Of a stretch of DNA of 32,896 nt, positions 23,320 to 31,333 are shown piece after piece. The stretch spans positions 1 to 32,896 of the forward strand of contig JAEURP010000013.1 in the NCBI GenBank assembly GCA_016788585.1, written 5' to 3'. The stretch comes from Chthonomonas sp. Lineage in GTDB: Bacteria > Armatimonadota > Fimbriimonadia > Fimbriimonadales > Fimbriimonadaceae. Every line of letters starts with the position of its first letter. Within the stretch, counting starts at the first letter, position 1. The notes beneath the pieces were generated by a model. It searched no databases and was not told the origin of the DNA. It worked only from the letters and a program-made list of their open reading frames with translations. Both the position numbers and the translations under genes were made by a program.

Positions 23320-24297
23320 ATGAAGTGTTTTCCTTTGTTTGTTTGGCTACTGGCTGCGACTACTCCCGCTGTAGTAATTCGGGACGATCTCGCTGATGCT
23401 TGGTACAAGGAGATTGCCGATAAGGATGCTTACAAGTGTGTGGGGAGAATCGCGACGGACACCACATCGGCAAGTGGCGTCTACATTGGCTTTGGCAATG
23501 GCGCGCACTGGCTTTTAACGGCGGCCCATGTTTCGATTACTTCGCCAGCTACGGTCAACTTTGCGGGTGGTATCTCGAGTGCCTACAGCCTGATCGTATC
23601 ATCGAGAATCGCTTACGATCCGTACACCTTAGGCCTGAATGATCTTGCTCTAATCAAGATTCATAATTTTGGTAGTTCAAACCTCGCTCCCGCCAAGTTT
23701 TCGAAAACTCTTCTCGACATACCGGATGCAGTCGCCGACCATCCGCTGATAACAAGTGTCGGATTTGGACAGACCGGAACCGGCATTACCGGACAGCAAG
23801 CCGGCACGCAAGGTACCAAGCGCGGATTTCGAAACCGAATCGATGCCATAGGTACAACTTACACGACTGGTACCGCAGGGCAGCCAGACTATAACGTTCG
23901 GGCCTACGAAGGCTATATGGCCGACTTTGACAACGACACAGATGGGAACAACACGCTCAACCACGCTGACAACACCCATATTCCGGCAGGCGCAAAATCA
24001 TCGAAGTCATGGGAGCAAACCGAGGGCCAACTCGCGCCCGGCGACAGTGGGGGAGGGCTCTTCCGAACCGTCGACGACCAAGAAGTCTTGGTTGGAATCA
24101 ATAGCTACAATGTCGACGGCGGCGTTCTGGGACCCGCTGGCACTTATGGGACTTGGAGCGGCTGGACAGCGATAAACCGTGAAAGGGCGCTCTGGATTCG
24201 ACAGCACACTGGAATCGAAGCGGTGCCCGAGCCATGCACTCTGATTGGATTTACTGCCGGGGCATGGCTATTAGGTAGAAGAAAAAGGAGGAACTAG
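23320..24297 (+). CDS. PEP-CTERM trypsin-like serine protease 1
   Basis: A 325-residue exported S1-type protease. The signal peptide (MKCFPLFVWLLAATTPA) precedes a mature N terminus of about VVIRDD. The catalytic triad is visible: H70 in LLTAAHV, D108 in NDLALIKI and S243 in GDSGGGLF. A C-terminal PEP-CTERM sorting tail consists of VPEP (302-305), a hydrophobic stretch and a basic end (GRRKRRN). In known systems exosortase removes this tail during export to the surface. No exosortase gene is in the window. A possible Asp-rich loop lies at 202-212 (DFDNDTDGNN). A related gene follows 64 bases downstream, so this is a local duplication. Confidence 0.88.
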   Translation: MKCFPLFVWLLAATTPAVVIRDDLADAWYKEIADKDAYKCVGRIATDTTSASGVYIGFGNGAHWLLTAAHVSITSPATVNFAGGISSAYSLIVSSRIAYDPYTLGLNDLALIKIHNFGSSNLAPAKFSKTLLDIPDAVADHPLITSVGFGQTGTGITGQQAGTQGTKRGFRNRIDAIGTTYTTGTAGQPDYNVRAYEGYMADFDNDTDGNNTLNHADNTHIPAGAKSSKSWEQTEGQLAPGDSGGGLFRTVDDQEVLVGINSYNVDGGVLGPAGTYGTWSGWTAINRERALWIRQHTGIEAVPEPCTLIGFTAGAWLLGRRKRRN

Positions 24298-24349
24298 CAT
24301 TTCTGTTAAGATTTTGCTAATTTTGTGATCAAAGGACGACAAAAGTCTT

Positions 24350-24355
24350 TATGCT
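24350..24355 (+). promoter_or_regulatory. -10 box (TATGCT) of the second protease gene
   Basis: TATGCT ends six bases before the ATG at 24362, the same geometry as at 737 and 2003. A possible TTGTGA -35 (24323-24328) is spaced too far away (21 bases) to be convincing. Confidence 0.4.
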
Positions 24356-24361
24356 TATAGC

Positions 24362-25309
24362 ATGAGACATGGTTGCATGCTTCTATCACTATTCGTTGTT
24401 GGCTCGGCTCATGCTGTTGTGATTCGGCATGACGTAAACGACAATCTGTACACGGCCCTAGGGAACTCATACGCAAGTGTCGGCCGAATCCACACCGAGA
24501 CCGATACGACTATTGGCTCCGCATCTGGCGTTTACATTGGAAGCCACAATGGTAGTGCTTGGCTCTTAACGGCCGCCCACGTAACATTCGCTGGAACAAC
24601 TACTGCGACCGTTACTTTCGGTGCCAACACGTTTAACCTCGATACCGCGAGCAGGCAAGATTTTTCTGGCGGCACGATCGTAAATGGGAAGAACGACCTT
24701 GCTCTGCTTAAAATCACCGGCTTCAATGCTGCAATCGGTGCCGCGAAGCTATTCAACAACAAACTAAACATCCCTCTTGGCGGTCCGAAGCCAATTGGAA
24801 CATCGGTAGGCTTTGGAAGGACTGGCACCGGTAATACCGGTGCGAACGGAGCTTCGGGTACGAAGAGAGGTCTTCGGAACCGGCTCGACTGGGTGGATTG
24901 GACCAATGGGGGCTCGACACTTTGGGGTTATTGGGCCGATTTTGACAACAACACCGTCGCCGCAAACACTTTGGACTTCGCAGGCCAGTTTCCGTCCTTA
25001 CCAGACATGCCGGCATCATCGAAAGAACCGCTTGATCTCGAGGGCATTACTGCCGCAGGTGACAGCGGTGGAGCCTTGTTCGCCAACGTGGACAGTAGCG
25101 AGCTCCTGGTAGGAATTACTTCTTCGGGCGGGCCTGGGCCGGACGGCGTCGGGCACTATGGTTCGACCTCAGTCTGGACACCAATCAATGCGACGAGTTC
25201 AGCGTGGATCACCGAAAAGACCGGAATCACAGCGGTTCCAGAACCGGGAACGATGGCGACTCTAGCCCTCGGGGTGGTCGCGATGTTGAGGCGTCGTCGT
25301 CGCACTTAA
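24362..25309 (+). CDS. PEP-CTERM trypsin-like serine protease 2
   Basis: A 315-residue paralogue of the preceding gene product. The signal peptide is MRHGCMLLSLFVVGSAHA with mature start about VVIRHD. The triad is H73 (LLTAAHV), D112 (NDLALLKI) and S235 (GDSGGALF). The shared segments SVGFG.TGTG, GTKRG and RNR with ADFDNN also appear in protease 1. The tail is VPEPGT (292-297), a hydrophobic helix and RRRRR. The substrates are unknown; both proteins are probably surface-displayed or released. It has its own promoter-like box and converges on the MutL-type gene. Confidence 0.88.
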   Translation: MRHGCMLLSLFVVGSAHAVVIRHDVNDNLYTALGNSYASVGRIHTETDTTIGSASGVYIGSHNGSAWLLTAAHVTFAGTTTATVTFGANTFNLDTASRQDFSGGTIVNGKNDLALLKITGFNAAIGAAKLFNNKLNIPLGGPKPIGTSVGFGRTGTGNTGANGASGTKRGLRNRLDWVDWTNGGSTLWGYWADFDNNTVAANTLDFAGQFPSLPDMPASSKEPLDLEGITAAGDSGGALFANVDSSELLVGITSSGGPGPDGVGHYGSTSVWTPINATSSAWITEKTGITAVPEPGTMATLALGVVAMLRRRRRT

Positions 25310-25374
25310 GCTCTTGCATTTTGGAGGCTCCCTCTTACAGACAACACTCCCATCGCCCGTCGAAAGCGGTCGCG

Positions 25375-27231
25375 CTAGGCTGTCTTCGGCAATGGAAGAC
25401 CCATTGCTTCTAACCACTCACGCAACTTGGCTGTTCTCGCTGCGACTTCATCGGGTAGCGAGAATGGCCGTCCTCGCGCGTCGATGATGATGCCAACGGT
25501 TCCACCTTCAAACTTCTGCGTAATCGCCTTACCCTTGCCTGCGCCTACGTCCAGCAACTTGTGAGGAGTGATTGTAAGCTCTTTAAACTCATTGCGACCA
25601 CACGGAATGACCTTAATGTCACCGTACTTAACACTATGGTTCTCGCCAGAGCCCGAGACCGTAACCGCGACTTCCGGTTGCTTCAGCACTCCCAGTGGGG
25701 CGATACAGTGGCCGCACTTTACGATACAGTCAAACTCGAAAACTTGCTTAGCGGCTTCGTAGAAATGCTCACTGAGTACGCCGAGGTGGGGCATCATGAA
25801 GATCGAGTCCACCGTGAGCATGGTCACCCCTTCGGGCTGATAGGCGTCCATCATCATCAGAGCGCTTTGGGCACGGCGTGGAGCGTGGCTTAGAACGCCA
25901 CCCGACCCAATGACCATATTGAGGTCCATCATCTTGATGAGCGTTCCGCCAGACTGGGCTTGCTCAAAGATCTGGCCCACGTCACGCTGCTGGGCCGAAC
26001 CAGTCAGCGAACGCGCCAATGATTTGTGGTGATCAAAGGCCAATCGCAATGCTTCCCGGCTAACCGCATGCTCGATGAGCAAGTCTTCATACGCTTGCGG
26101 AATCGTCGTTGGACGAATCATCTTGTTGCGCAAGCGGTTTCGGACGTCATTGGGATCGATCGTGAAGGGAAGCCAACGGACGATATTGTCGATTCCGGTC
26201 TCCTTCAAGACATTACAGATCGAATAACTCATGCCCAAATTGGCAGAAACGGTTCGGTTGTAGATGCCTTGGAAAACGGAGAAAACATCCGTCGTAGCCC
26301 CACCGATGTCCACACCCAACACATTGATGCCTTCTTGGTCGGCGTAAGACTTCATCAGCTTTCCAACCGCGTTTGGCGTTGCCATCACCTCTTCGCTAGC
26401 CCATTCCAAAAGCTTGTTATAACCGGGTGCCTGCTGCATCACGTGCTCCAAAAACAGCTCATGGATTTCGTCACGCGCCGGGTCGAGGTTCTCTCGATCC
26501 ATGGTAGGCCGAAGGTTTGGAACCATCTTGACGGCGATATCTTCGCCGAGGACTTCGGCGACCTCTTCTCGAACGTCGACATTTCCCGCAAAGATGAGGG
26601 GCAATTTCATGTCGCCAAATCGTGGCTTGGGATCGGCCCGTCGAACGACCTCAGCCATTTCAATTAAGTGGCTCCGGGTTCCACCATCGGTGCCGCCAGA
26701 CATCAAGATGATATCGGGGCGCAATTGTCGAAGCCGTTCGACCTTCTGAAACTCCTTGCGACCGTCATTGATCGCCAATGTGTCCATCAGAATGGCACCC
26801 GCTCCCAGCGCTGCACGCTCAGCCGATTCGGCGCTCATCTCTTTGACCACGCCTGCGACCATCATCTGGAGACCGCCACCCGCTGAACTCGTCGAGACAT
26901 AAATATCGGAACCCTCGAGGTCATTGGACCGCGTATCGACCACTTGGCCTTCCTTGAGCAGCTTATAAACGTGATCATCTTTGATCAGCTTTCGGCGGCC
27001 CTTCGTGAAGCCCTGCGCCTCGGGCACCTCTTCCTCGGTGATCTCCTCGAGTTCCGTCATGGCGTTCAAAACACCGATGGTCACGTCCTCGAAGGGACGT
27101 TCTACCGTCGTGGGTGCTTCGCCACGAGCCACAAGGCGATAATCGCCCTGAGGGTTTCGCTCAATGAGAATGGCCTTGGTTGTGGTCGACCCACAGTCGG
27201 TGGCAACGATGCGCTTGATGTCCTGCGCCAT
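25375..27231 (-). CDS. MutL-type ASKHA ATPase (glutamate mutase L/aminomutase reactivase-like)
   Basis: A protein of about 618 residues in the MutL/GlmL family. These ATPases are found beside B12-dependent mutases such as glutamate mutase and aminomutases and are thought to reactivate them. Key segments are VATDCGSTTTK (9-19) for phosphate 1, STSSAGGGLQMMVAGVVKEM, ILMSGGTDGG, GVDIGGATTDVFSVFQG for phosphate 2, IGSGGVLSHAP for adenosine, and a C-terminal DVGAGKGKA with GIIIDARGRP. The frame extends to 27645, but that part runs over the divergent diguanylate cyclase gene. ATG 27231 lies seven bases after a CATAAT box; ATG 27240 is the alternative. No mutase gene is nearby, so its client is unknown. 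Confidence 0.85.
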   Translation of the reverse strand: MAQDIKRIVATDCGSTTTKAILIERNPQGDYRLVARGEAPTTVERPFEDVTIGVLNAMTELEEITEEEVPEAQGFTKGRRKLIKDDHVYKLLKEGQVVDTRSNDLEGSDIYVSTSSAGGGLQMMVAGVVKEMSAESAERAALGAGAILMDTLAINDGRKEFQKVERLRQLRPDIILMSGGTDGGTRSHLIEMAEVVRRADPKPRFGDMKLPLIFAGNVDVREEVAEVLGEDIAVKMVPNLRPTMDRENLDPARDEIHELFLEHVMQQAPGYNKLLEWASEEVMATPNAVGKLMKSYADQEGINVLGVDIGGATTDVFSVFQGIYNRTVSANLGMSYSICNVLKETGIDNIVRWLPFTIDPNDVRNRLRNKMIRPTTIPQAYEDLLIEHAVSREALRLAFDHHKSLARSLTGSAQQRDVGQIFEQAQSGGTLIKMMDLNMVIGSGGVLSHAPRRAQSALMMMDAYQPEGVTMLTVDSIFMMPHLGVLSEHFYEAAKQVFEFDCIVKCGHCIAPLGVLKQPEVAVTVSGSGENHSVKYGDIKVIPCGRNEFKELTITPHKLLDVGAGKGKAITQKFEGGTVGIIIDARGRPFSLPDEVAARTAKLREWLEAMGLPLPKTA

Positions 27232-27238
27232 GCGGCCC

Positions 27239-27244
27239 ATTATG
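27239..27244 (-). promoter_or_regulatory. -10 box (CATAAT) of the MutL-type gene
   Basis: CATAAT on the minus strand overlaps the ATG at 27240 and ends seven bases before the ATG at 27231. If used, it favours leaderless translation from 27231. Confidence 0.4.
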
Positions 27245-27300
27245 CACCATGAACCCTCTAGTTTTCGGTGGGGGATACCAATGAAACCGATAGGCGGAAA

Positions 27301-28206
27301 ATGGCGAACAACCTTAAAGCTAGACCGTTCCTCGACGAAGCAGTGGTGCTTCCGGTCGGTACCGGCTACGATACAACCTGGCGCGATATTGTCATCGCTG
27401 GGCTTGCCAGCCTTGCTCTCATTCTCGCTGCCTTTGGAGACACTGCCGGCCTTCCTAACGCAGAATTGGGCGGGCTCTATATCTTCATCCCGTTTTACGT
27501 CGGTATCACTTACAGGAACCGAATTTTCGTGCCCGTTACTGTCGTGGCCGTCGCCTGCTACTTGGCGACGCAGATTGGGAATATGGCCAGCTCCAGCTTC
27601 GATCGCGCAAGCATCTTGGCTGCTGGAATCAATATTCTCGTTCAATCGACGGCAGCTGGCGCCATGGTCGCGATGTTGCAGGCCCTCCAGGATCTCTTCG
27701 GAACGGCATTAACCGATCATCTCACCAAACTGAAGAACCGCCGTGGTCTTTTTGAAGCCGCGCCAAGATTTCTAGCATCCGCGCGAACTAGGCGCGTATC
27801 GATTGTCGCAATCATCGTTGATATCAACCAGTTCAAGCTTGTGAACGACACATTTGGCCACGATGCGGGTGATCGCGTGCTTTGCGCCGTCGGTGCAGCT
27901 CTCAGCAAACTCCGGCATAAGCCTTCGCTTGCGGTACGAACTGGCGGTGACGAGTTTCTTTTTCTTGGATTGGTACGAAATGAGCACGAAGCACAGGCCC
28001 TGAAGTCGCATATTCGTGCGTGTGTTCATAAAGAACTAGAGCGGATTGATATACCCGCCACTGCCAGTGTCGGCATGGCCCTCGTTCGCGAAGTGCCCGA
28101 TGATTTGGATGCGCTGCTTGCCGATGCAGACAATCAGATGTACCGGGCGAAGAGCCAGGCGCGTGCTGTTGTCAACGTGAGTCACGAGCTGACCACCAAT
28201 TCTTGA
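27301..28206 (+). CDS. Membrane diguanylate cyclase (GGDEF domain)
   Basis: The predicted enzyme makes cyclic di-GMP from two GTP. From ATG 27301 (GGCGG just upstream) it has about 301 residues. An N-terminal region with three or four membrane helices (about 30-130) is followed by a short helix and the GGDEF domain. The active signature TGGDEF is intact (about 214-219), as are DINQFKLVNDTFGHDAGD for metal and GTP binding and ASVGMAL. The inhibitory RxxD site is absent (HKPS at that place), so product inhibition through it is unlikely. No sensor domain other than the membrane part is seen. It is divergent from the MutL-type gene and 40 bases before the ABC gene. Confidence 0.9.
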   Translation: MANNLKARPFLDEAVVLPVGTGYDTTWRDIVIAGLASLALILAAFGDTAGLPNAELGGLYIFIPFYVGITYRNRIFVPVTVVAVACYLATQIGNMASSSFDRASILAAGINILVQSTAAGAMVAMLQALQDLFGTALTDHLTKLKNRRGLFEAAPRFLASARTRRVSIVAIIVDINQFKLVNDTFGHDAGDRVLCAVGAALSKLRHKPSLAVRTGGDEFLFLGLVRNEHEAQALKSHIRACVHKELERIDIPATASVGMALVREVPDDLDALLADADNQMYRAKSQARAVVNVSHELTTNS

Positions 28207-28216
28207 GTGCGTCGTC

Positions 28217-28236
28217 TATACTCACTGCAGGCGGAG
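28217..28236 (+). promoter_or_regulatory. -10 box and Shine-Dalgarno site of the ABC gene
   Basis: TATACT (28217-28222) is followed by GCGGAG (28231-28236), which sits 10 bases before the TTG start at 28247. This is the same order and spacing style as at secDF, whose start is also TTG. Confidence 0.45.
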
Positions 28237-28246
28237 CACTACAACC

Positions 28247-29383
28247 TTGGCAGGAGTTGCATTTCAACAAATTTCAAAGGTGTTTGCGGGCGATGTTCGT
28301 GCCGTAGATAACCTCGATCTTCAGATCAACGATAAGGAATTCATGGTGCTGGTCGGGCCTTCGGGTTGCGGCAAGACCACCGCGCTTCGCATGATCGCCG
28401 GTTTGGAAGAAGCGACCGATGGCGACATGCTCATCGGTGACACTCGCGTCAATGACGTCCCTCCAAAGGATCGGGATATCGCCATGGTTTTCCAAAACTA
28501 TGCGCTGTATCCGCACATGACGGTCTACGACAACATCGCCTTCGGTCTGCGTCTCCGCGAACTCGGCGGCTTCTTTTGGCAGATCAGCCACCCTGCAGAA
28601 GCAAAGAAGATCAAGACCTCGATCGACGAACGCACGCGAGCGACCGCGAAGATGCTCGACATCGAGCACCTCCTTCACCGCCGTCCAAAGGAACTCTCCG
28701 GTGGTCAGCGGCAACGCGTGGCACTGGGCCGTGCGATCGTTCGCCAACCCAAAGTCTTCTTGATGGATGAGCCGCTGTCGAACCTCGACGCCAAGCTCCG
28801 AATTCAAACCCGCGCCGAGCTTATCCGCTTGCATCGCGACCTCGGCATTACGACGATTTACGTGACGCACGACCAAGTCGAGGCGATGACGATGGGGCAG
28901 CGCATCGCCGTGATGAAGGACGGTGTCCTCCAGCAGTGCGACACGCCCGAGAAGGTTTACAATCAGCCTGCTAACAAATTTGTGGCCGGCTTCATTGGGG
29001 CGCCGCCAATGAACTTCATTCCCGCGAAGGTCTCAGGTGGCAAGGTTGAGGCAGGGGCATTCACACTTCCCATTCCATCTGGCCACCCTGCAGCCGCCCT
29101 AGAAGGGAAGTCGCTGTTCTTGGGCATTCGGCCCGAGGACATCTATGATGCCGCGATGAATAACCCGATTCCGACGACCGACGAAAACACGATCAAGGCC
29201 AAGGTCGACGTCCTCGAACCACTGGGCCATCAGTACATCGCTTATCTGAAGGCCGGCGATCATGCTTTTCTGGCCAGTATCGATGCTGGTTCAAAGCTCA
29301 AGATCGACGACGAATCAAACTTCACGATCAACTTGGATCAGCTTCACTTTTTTGATGCTGAGACTGAGCAGGCGATCCGCTGA
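28247..29383 (+). CDS. MalK/UgpC-type ABC transporter ATP-binding protein
   Basis: The protein powers import of sugars or related solutes (carbohydrate-uptake type). Length is 378 residues. Walker A GPSGCGKTT (37-45), the Q-loop in VFQNYALYPHM, LSGGQ (150-154), Walker B VFLMDEP (170-176) and H208 of the switch are all intact. The C-terminal OB-type regulatory domain (about 240-378) contains FIGAPPMNFIPA and LGIRPEDI. Between the Q-loop and signature there is about 18 extra residues (GGFFWQISHPAEAKKIKT) compared with standard MalK/UgpC. Permease and binding-protein genes are not in the window, so it may serve several remote permeases, as MsmX does. The start is TTG 28247. The 3' end overlaps the convergent EamA gene by 56 bases. 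Confidence 0.92.
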   Translation: MAGVAFQQISKVFAGDVRAVDNLDLQINDKEFMVLVGPSGCGKTTALRMIAGLEEATDGDMLIGDTRVNDVPPKDRDIAMVFQNYALYPHMTVYDNIAFGLRLRELGGFFWQISHPAEAKKIKTSIDERTRATAKMLDIEHLLHRRPKELSGGQRQRVALGRAIVRQPKVFLMDEPLSNLDAKLRIQTRAELIRLHRDLGITTIYVTHDQVEAMTMGQRIAVMKDGVLQQCDTPEKVYNQPANKFVAGFIGAPPMNFIPAKVSGGKVEAGAFTLPIPSGHPAAALEGKSLFLGIRPEDIYDAAMNNPIPTTDENTIKAKVDVLEPLGHQYIAYLKAGDHAFLASIDAGSKLKIDDESNFTINLDQLHFFDAETEQAIR

Positions 29384-30257
29384 ATTTCGCTGCAGAAGCA
29401 ATCCAAACGCCGGCGATCACAACCAAAACGCCAAGTCCTTGCAGCAAGGTGACCGGAATTCCGAGAACCACCAGCGCTGAAATCGTGGCAACGATCGGGA
29501 CGAAGAACTGATAGCGCATCGCCTTGCCCGGTCCAAGTTGCTGAACGCCCGTGAAGAACCCATAGAAGCCCAAGGCGCCGGCAAGCAGGGCAATATGAAA
29601 GAAGTAGTACCAATCACGTGGTGAAAGTGACGCCCAATTCACGCCCAGAGCCGGTCCCAGTCCATACGGCACGATGACAATCAGCGCACCAGGCATGCCC
29701 AGAGTAATCAATTGCAGTGGCGAAAAGTGCGCTCCCAAGACGCGCGATATCACGACGCAAAGACCCCAAATGACCGCAGCAGCAAGCGTCATAAGGATGC
29801 CAAACATCGTCGTCGTGCCCGAACTGTGACCAACAACCAGAGCAACCCCCAAGCAAGAAATCACCGCCCCAATCACGCTCCCCCACCGGAGCTTCTCTAA
29901 GCGAAACAATGCCTCGAAAAAGAGCACCCAAATTGGGCTCGTCGAGATCAGAATGCTCGATTCGCCCGGCGTCACCTGCTTGGCTCCCTCCAAGAAGAAG
30001 AACATATACACGCCCATCGTGAGCGAGCCCAAGAAGAGCACTTGCAGCGCTAACCGAGGCGAAGGGAAGCGCAGGGGCTCCTTCATCACGAGGCATAGCG
30101 GAACGAGAGCGAAAAGCATCACGACCCAGCGCGTCAGCGCCAAGGCGGCTGGCGGCATCACTTGGTAAAGCGATTTCACTGCCACGAAGTTGAAGCCCCA
30201 CGCCAGCACCGTCAACGTCAAGTACGGGTTTGGCAAAAAGCGATTGGTGGGCTTCAA
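29328..30257 (-). CDS. EamA-family (DMT superfamily) transporter
   Basis: A 309-residue integral membrane protein with ten hydrophobic helices in two EamA repeats. The first begins YLTLTVLAWGFNFVAVKSLY and the second near FGILMTLAAAVIWGLCVVISR. Conserved Pro/Gly-rich signatures such as TPGESSILISTSPIWV are at the ends of helices. DMT transporters export amino acids, nucleotides or other metabolites; the substrate cannot be inferred. It lies 17 bases after the TPR membrane protein gene on the same strand and probably shares its transcript. The C-terminal 17 codons plus stop run antisense to the ABC gene. Confidence 0.88.
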   Translation of the reverse strand: MKPTNRFLPNPYLTLTVLAWGFNFVAVKSLYQVMPPAALALTRWVVMLFALVPLCLVMKEPLRFPSPRLALQVLFLGSLTMGVYMFFFLEGAKQVTPGESSILISTSPIWVLFFEALFRLEKLRWGSVIGAVISCLGVALVVGHSSGTTTMFGILMTLAAAVIWGLCVVISRVLGAHFSPLQLITLGMPGALIVIVPYGLGPALGVNWASLSPRDWYYFFHIALLAGALGFYGFFTGVQQLGPGKAMRYQFFVPIVATISALVVLGIPVTLLQGLGVLVVIAGVWIASAAKFSGSPAQSQHQKSEADPS

Positions 30258-30274
30258 GGCCGCTAGTTTACTTG

Positions 30275-30970
30275 TCAGAGCTCAAACGACTGATCGCTCG
30301 GCGGCGTGGGCCGTTCGATCGGCATCACCGGCATACGCTTGATTCGCGTCGAGACATCCGCGATGTTTGTCACCCAGTTAATGAAACCGACCACCACCGG
30401 AAGCCAAATGATCGGGCCAACCGGTGGGGCATTCTTGTTCAGGCCCAATTGCCCGGCGATACCGCTCAGCCCTTCCGGAGTCAGCACGATCCAAAGCAGA
30501 CAAACGACAAACACGCCAAAGTAGCCAAGACCCGACCGAAACTCGCCCACCGCCGCATGCCCCGCGCCCGGCATGATCGCCGCCAGAAAAACTGGAACCT
30601 TGCCGCCCTGGGCCATCGCCTGAAATTCGCTCGGCGCCATCAAGTCGGCAACGCCGGCGATTCGAAGCACAAGCTCACCATAAAGCGTTTCGAGCTTCGC
30701 ATCTTTCGGATAGAGCTCCAAGCCTTCCTTCAGCAATGTGGCCGCCGCCTTGATCTGCTTGTTAGAAACCAAGTCTTCTGCATTGGCCAAGATTACGGCC
30801 GCTGAACCGGGGGCAACAGAGATCGCCTCTTGCAAAAGCTTGTGCGCCGCCGAAACATCGCCGCGCCGATGCAACACCATGTATTGCCGCAAGAGCGACT
30901 CGGCCTTTTCCTCATCCGCCGGAGAGGGCCTAGTTAGAGCAGGTCGGGGTTCGGCTGCATCGCCGCCCAA
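30275..30970 (-). CDS. TPR protein with C-terminal membrane segments
   Basis: A 231-residue protein. Residues 18-105 form two to three TPR-like helix pairs (LLRQYMVLHRRGDVSAAHKLL, AVILANAEDLVSNKQIKAAAT and so on, in that order). They are followed by PVFLAAIMPGAGHAAVGEFRSGL, which resembles the PG-G-rich helix of TM2/DUF-type small membrane domains, and two more hydrophobic helices. No signal peptide is seen. The function is unknown. The TTG start at 30970 has GGAG five bases upstream and lies inside the rsfS 3' end (37-base overlap), so translation is probably coupled to rsfS. Confidence 0.75.
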   Translation of the reverse strand: MGGDAAEPRPALTRPSPADEEKAESLLRQYMVLHRRGDVSAAHKLLQEAISVAPGSAAVILANAEDLVSNKQIKAAATLLKEGLELYPKDAKLETLYGELVLRIAGVADLMAPSEFQAMAQGGKVPVFLAAIMPGAGHAAVGEFRSGLGYFGVFVVCLLWIVLTPEGLSGIAGQLGLNKNAPPVGPIIWLPVVVGFINWVTNIADVSTRIKRMPVMPIERPTPPSDQSFEL

Positions 30971-31275
30971 AGCGTCTCCAGGTCGTAAAATTGCCTCTGT
31001 TCCTCCCTCATGACGTGCAAAACCACGTCGCCGTAATCCACCAAAATCCAGCCGCCATTGCCGTCCTCGCGTCGCGAAGGACGAAAGCCCTTAGCCTTCA
31101 TTTTCTCGACGACCCTTTCCGTGATAGAGTTCGCGTGGATGTCGCTATTACCAGTGCAAATCACAAAGAAGTCCGCCACGCTCGTCTTCTGACGAACGTC
31201 GAGGGTTTCAATTCGGTCGGCCTTGATGTCGTCGGCATAGTCGACAATGAGTTTGGCTTTTTCTTCTGAAGTCAT
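30934..31275 (-). CDS. rsfS: Ribosomal silencing factor RsfS
   Basis: RsfS binds L14 on the free 50S subunit and blocks subunit joining when nutrients are scarce. About 113 residues from ATG 31275 (MTSEEKAKLIVDYADDIKAD). The family core is clear: IETLDVRQKTSVADFFVICTG, then SIHANSITERVVE-like helix (read here as IHANSITERVVEKM) and the GGWILVDYGDVVLHVM strand block with the closing QRQFYDLETLW. The frame continues to 31305, but the ATG at 31275 matches the family start. It lacks its usual neighbours nadD and obg. It is first in a likely three-gene unit with the TPR protein and the EamA transporter. Confidence 0.94.
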   Translation of the reverse strand: MTSEEKAKLIVDYADDIKADRIETLDVRQKTSVADFFVICTGNSDIHANSITERVVEKMKAKGFRPSRREDGNGGWILVDYGDVVLHVMREEQRQFYDLETLWAAMQPNPDLL

Positions 31276-31286
31276 AGGCAAGGGCC

Positions 31287-31323
31287 GCGGGGAGTGTACC
31301 GCCAACGGCTAACCACTCCCCGC
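31287..31323. terminator. Ten-base-pair hairpin between the dockerin-tail gene and rsfS
   Basis: GCGGGGAGTG (31287-31296) pairs perfectly with CACTCCCCGC (31314-31323) over a 17-nt loop. It follows the stop of the minus-strand gene at 31334 and precedes rsfS by about 12 bases. There is no T tract, so termination would not be simply intrinsic. It may instead act in the rsfS leader. Confidence 0.5.
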
Positions 31324-31333
31324 CAAACGCCCC

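Noticed and set aside
24293-24326. Possible terminator between the two proteases
   Set aside because: TAGCA and TGCTA can pair, but the stem is only about five bases with a long loop, too weak to call.
27241-27645. N-terminal extension of the MutL-type frame
   Set aside because: It runs antisense over the diguanylate cyclase gene and precedes the family N terminus (VATDCGSTTTK); it is not part of the protein.
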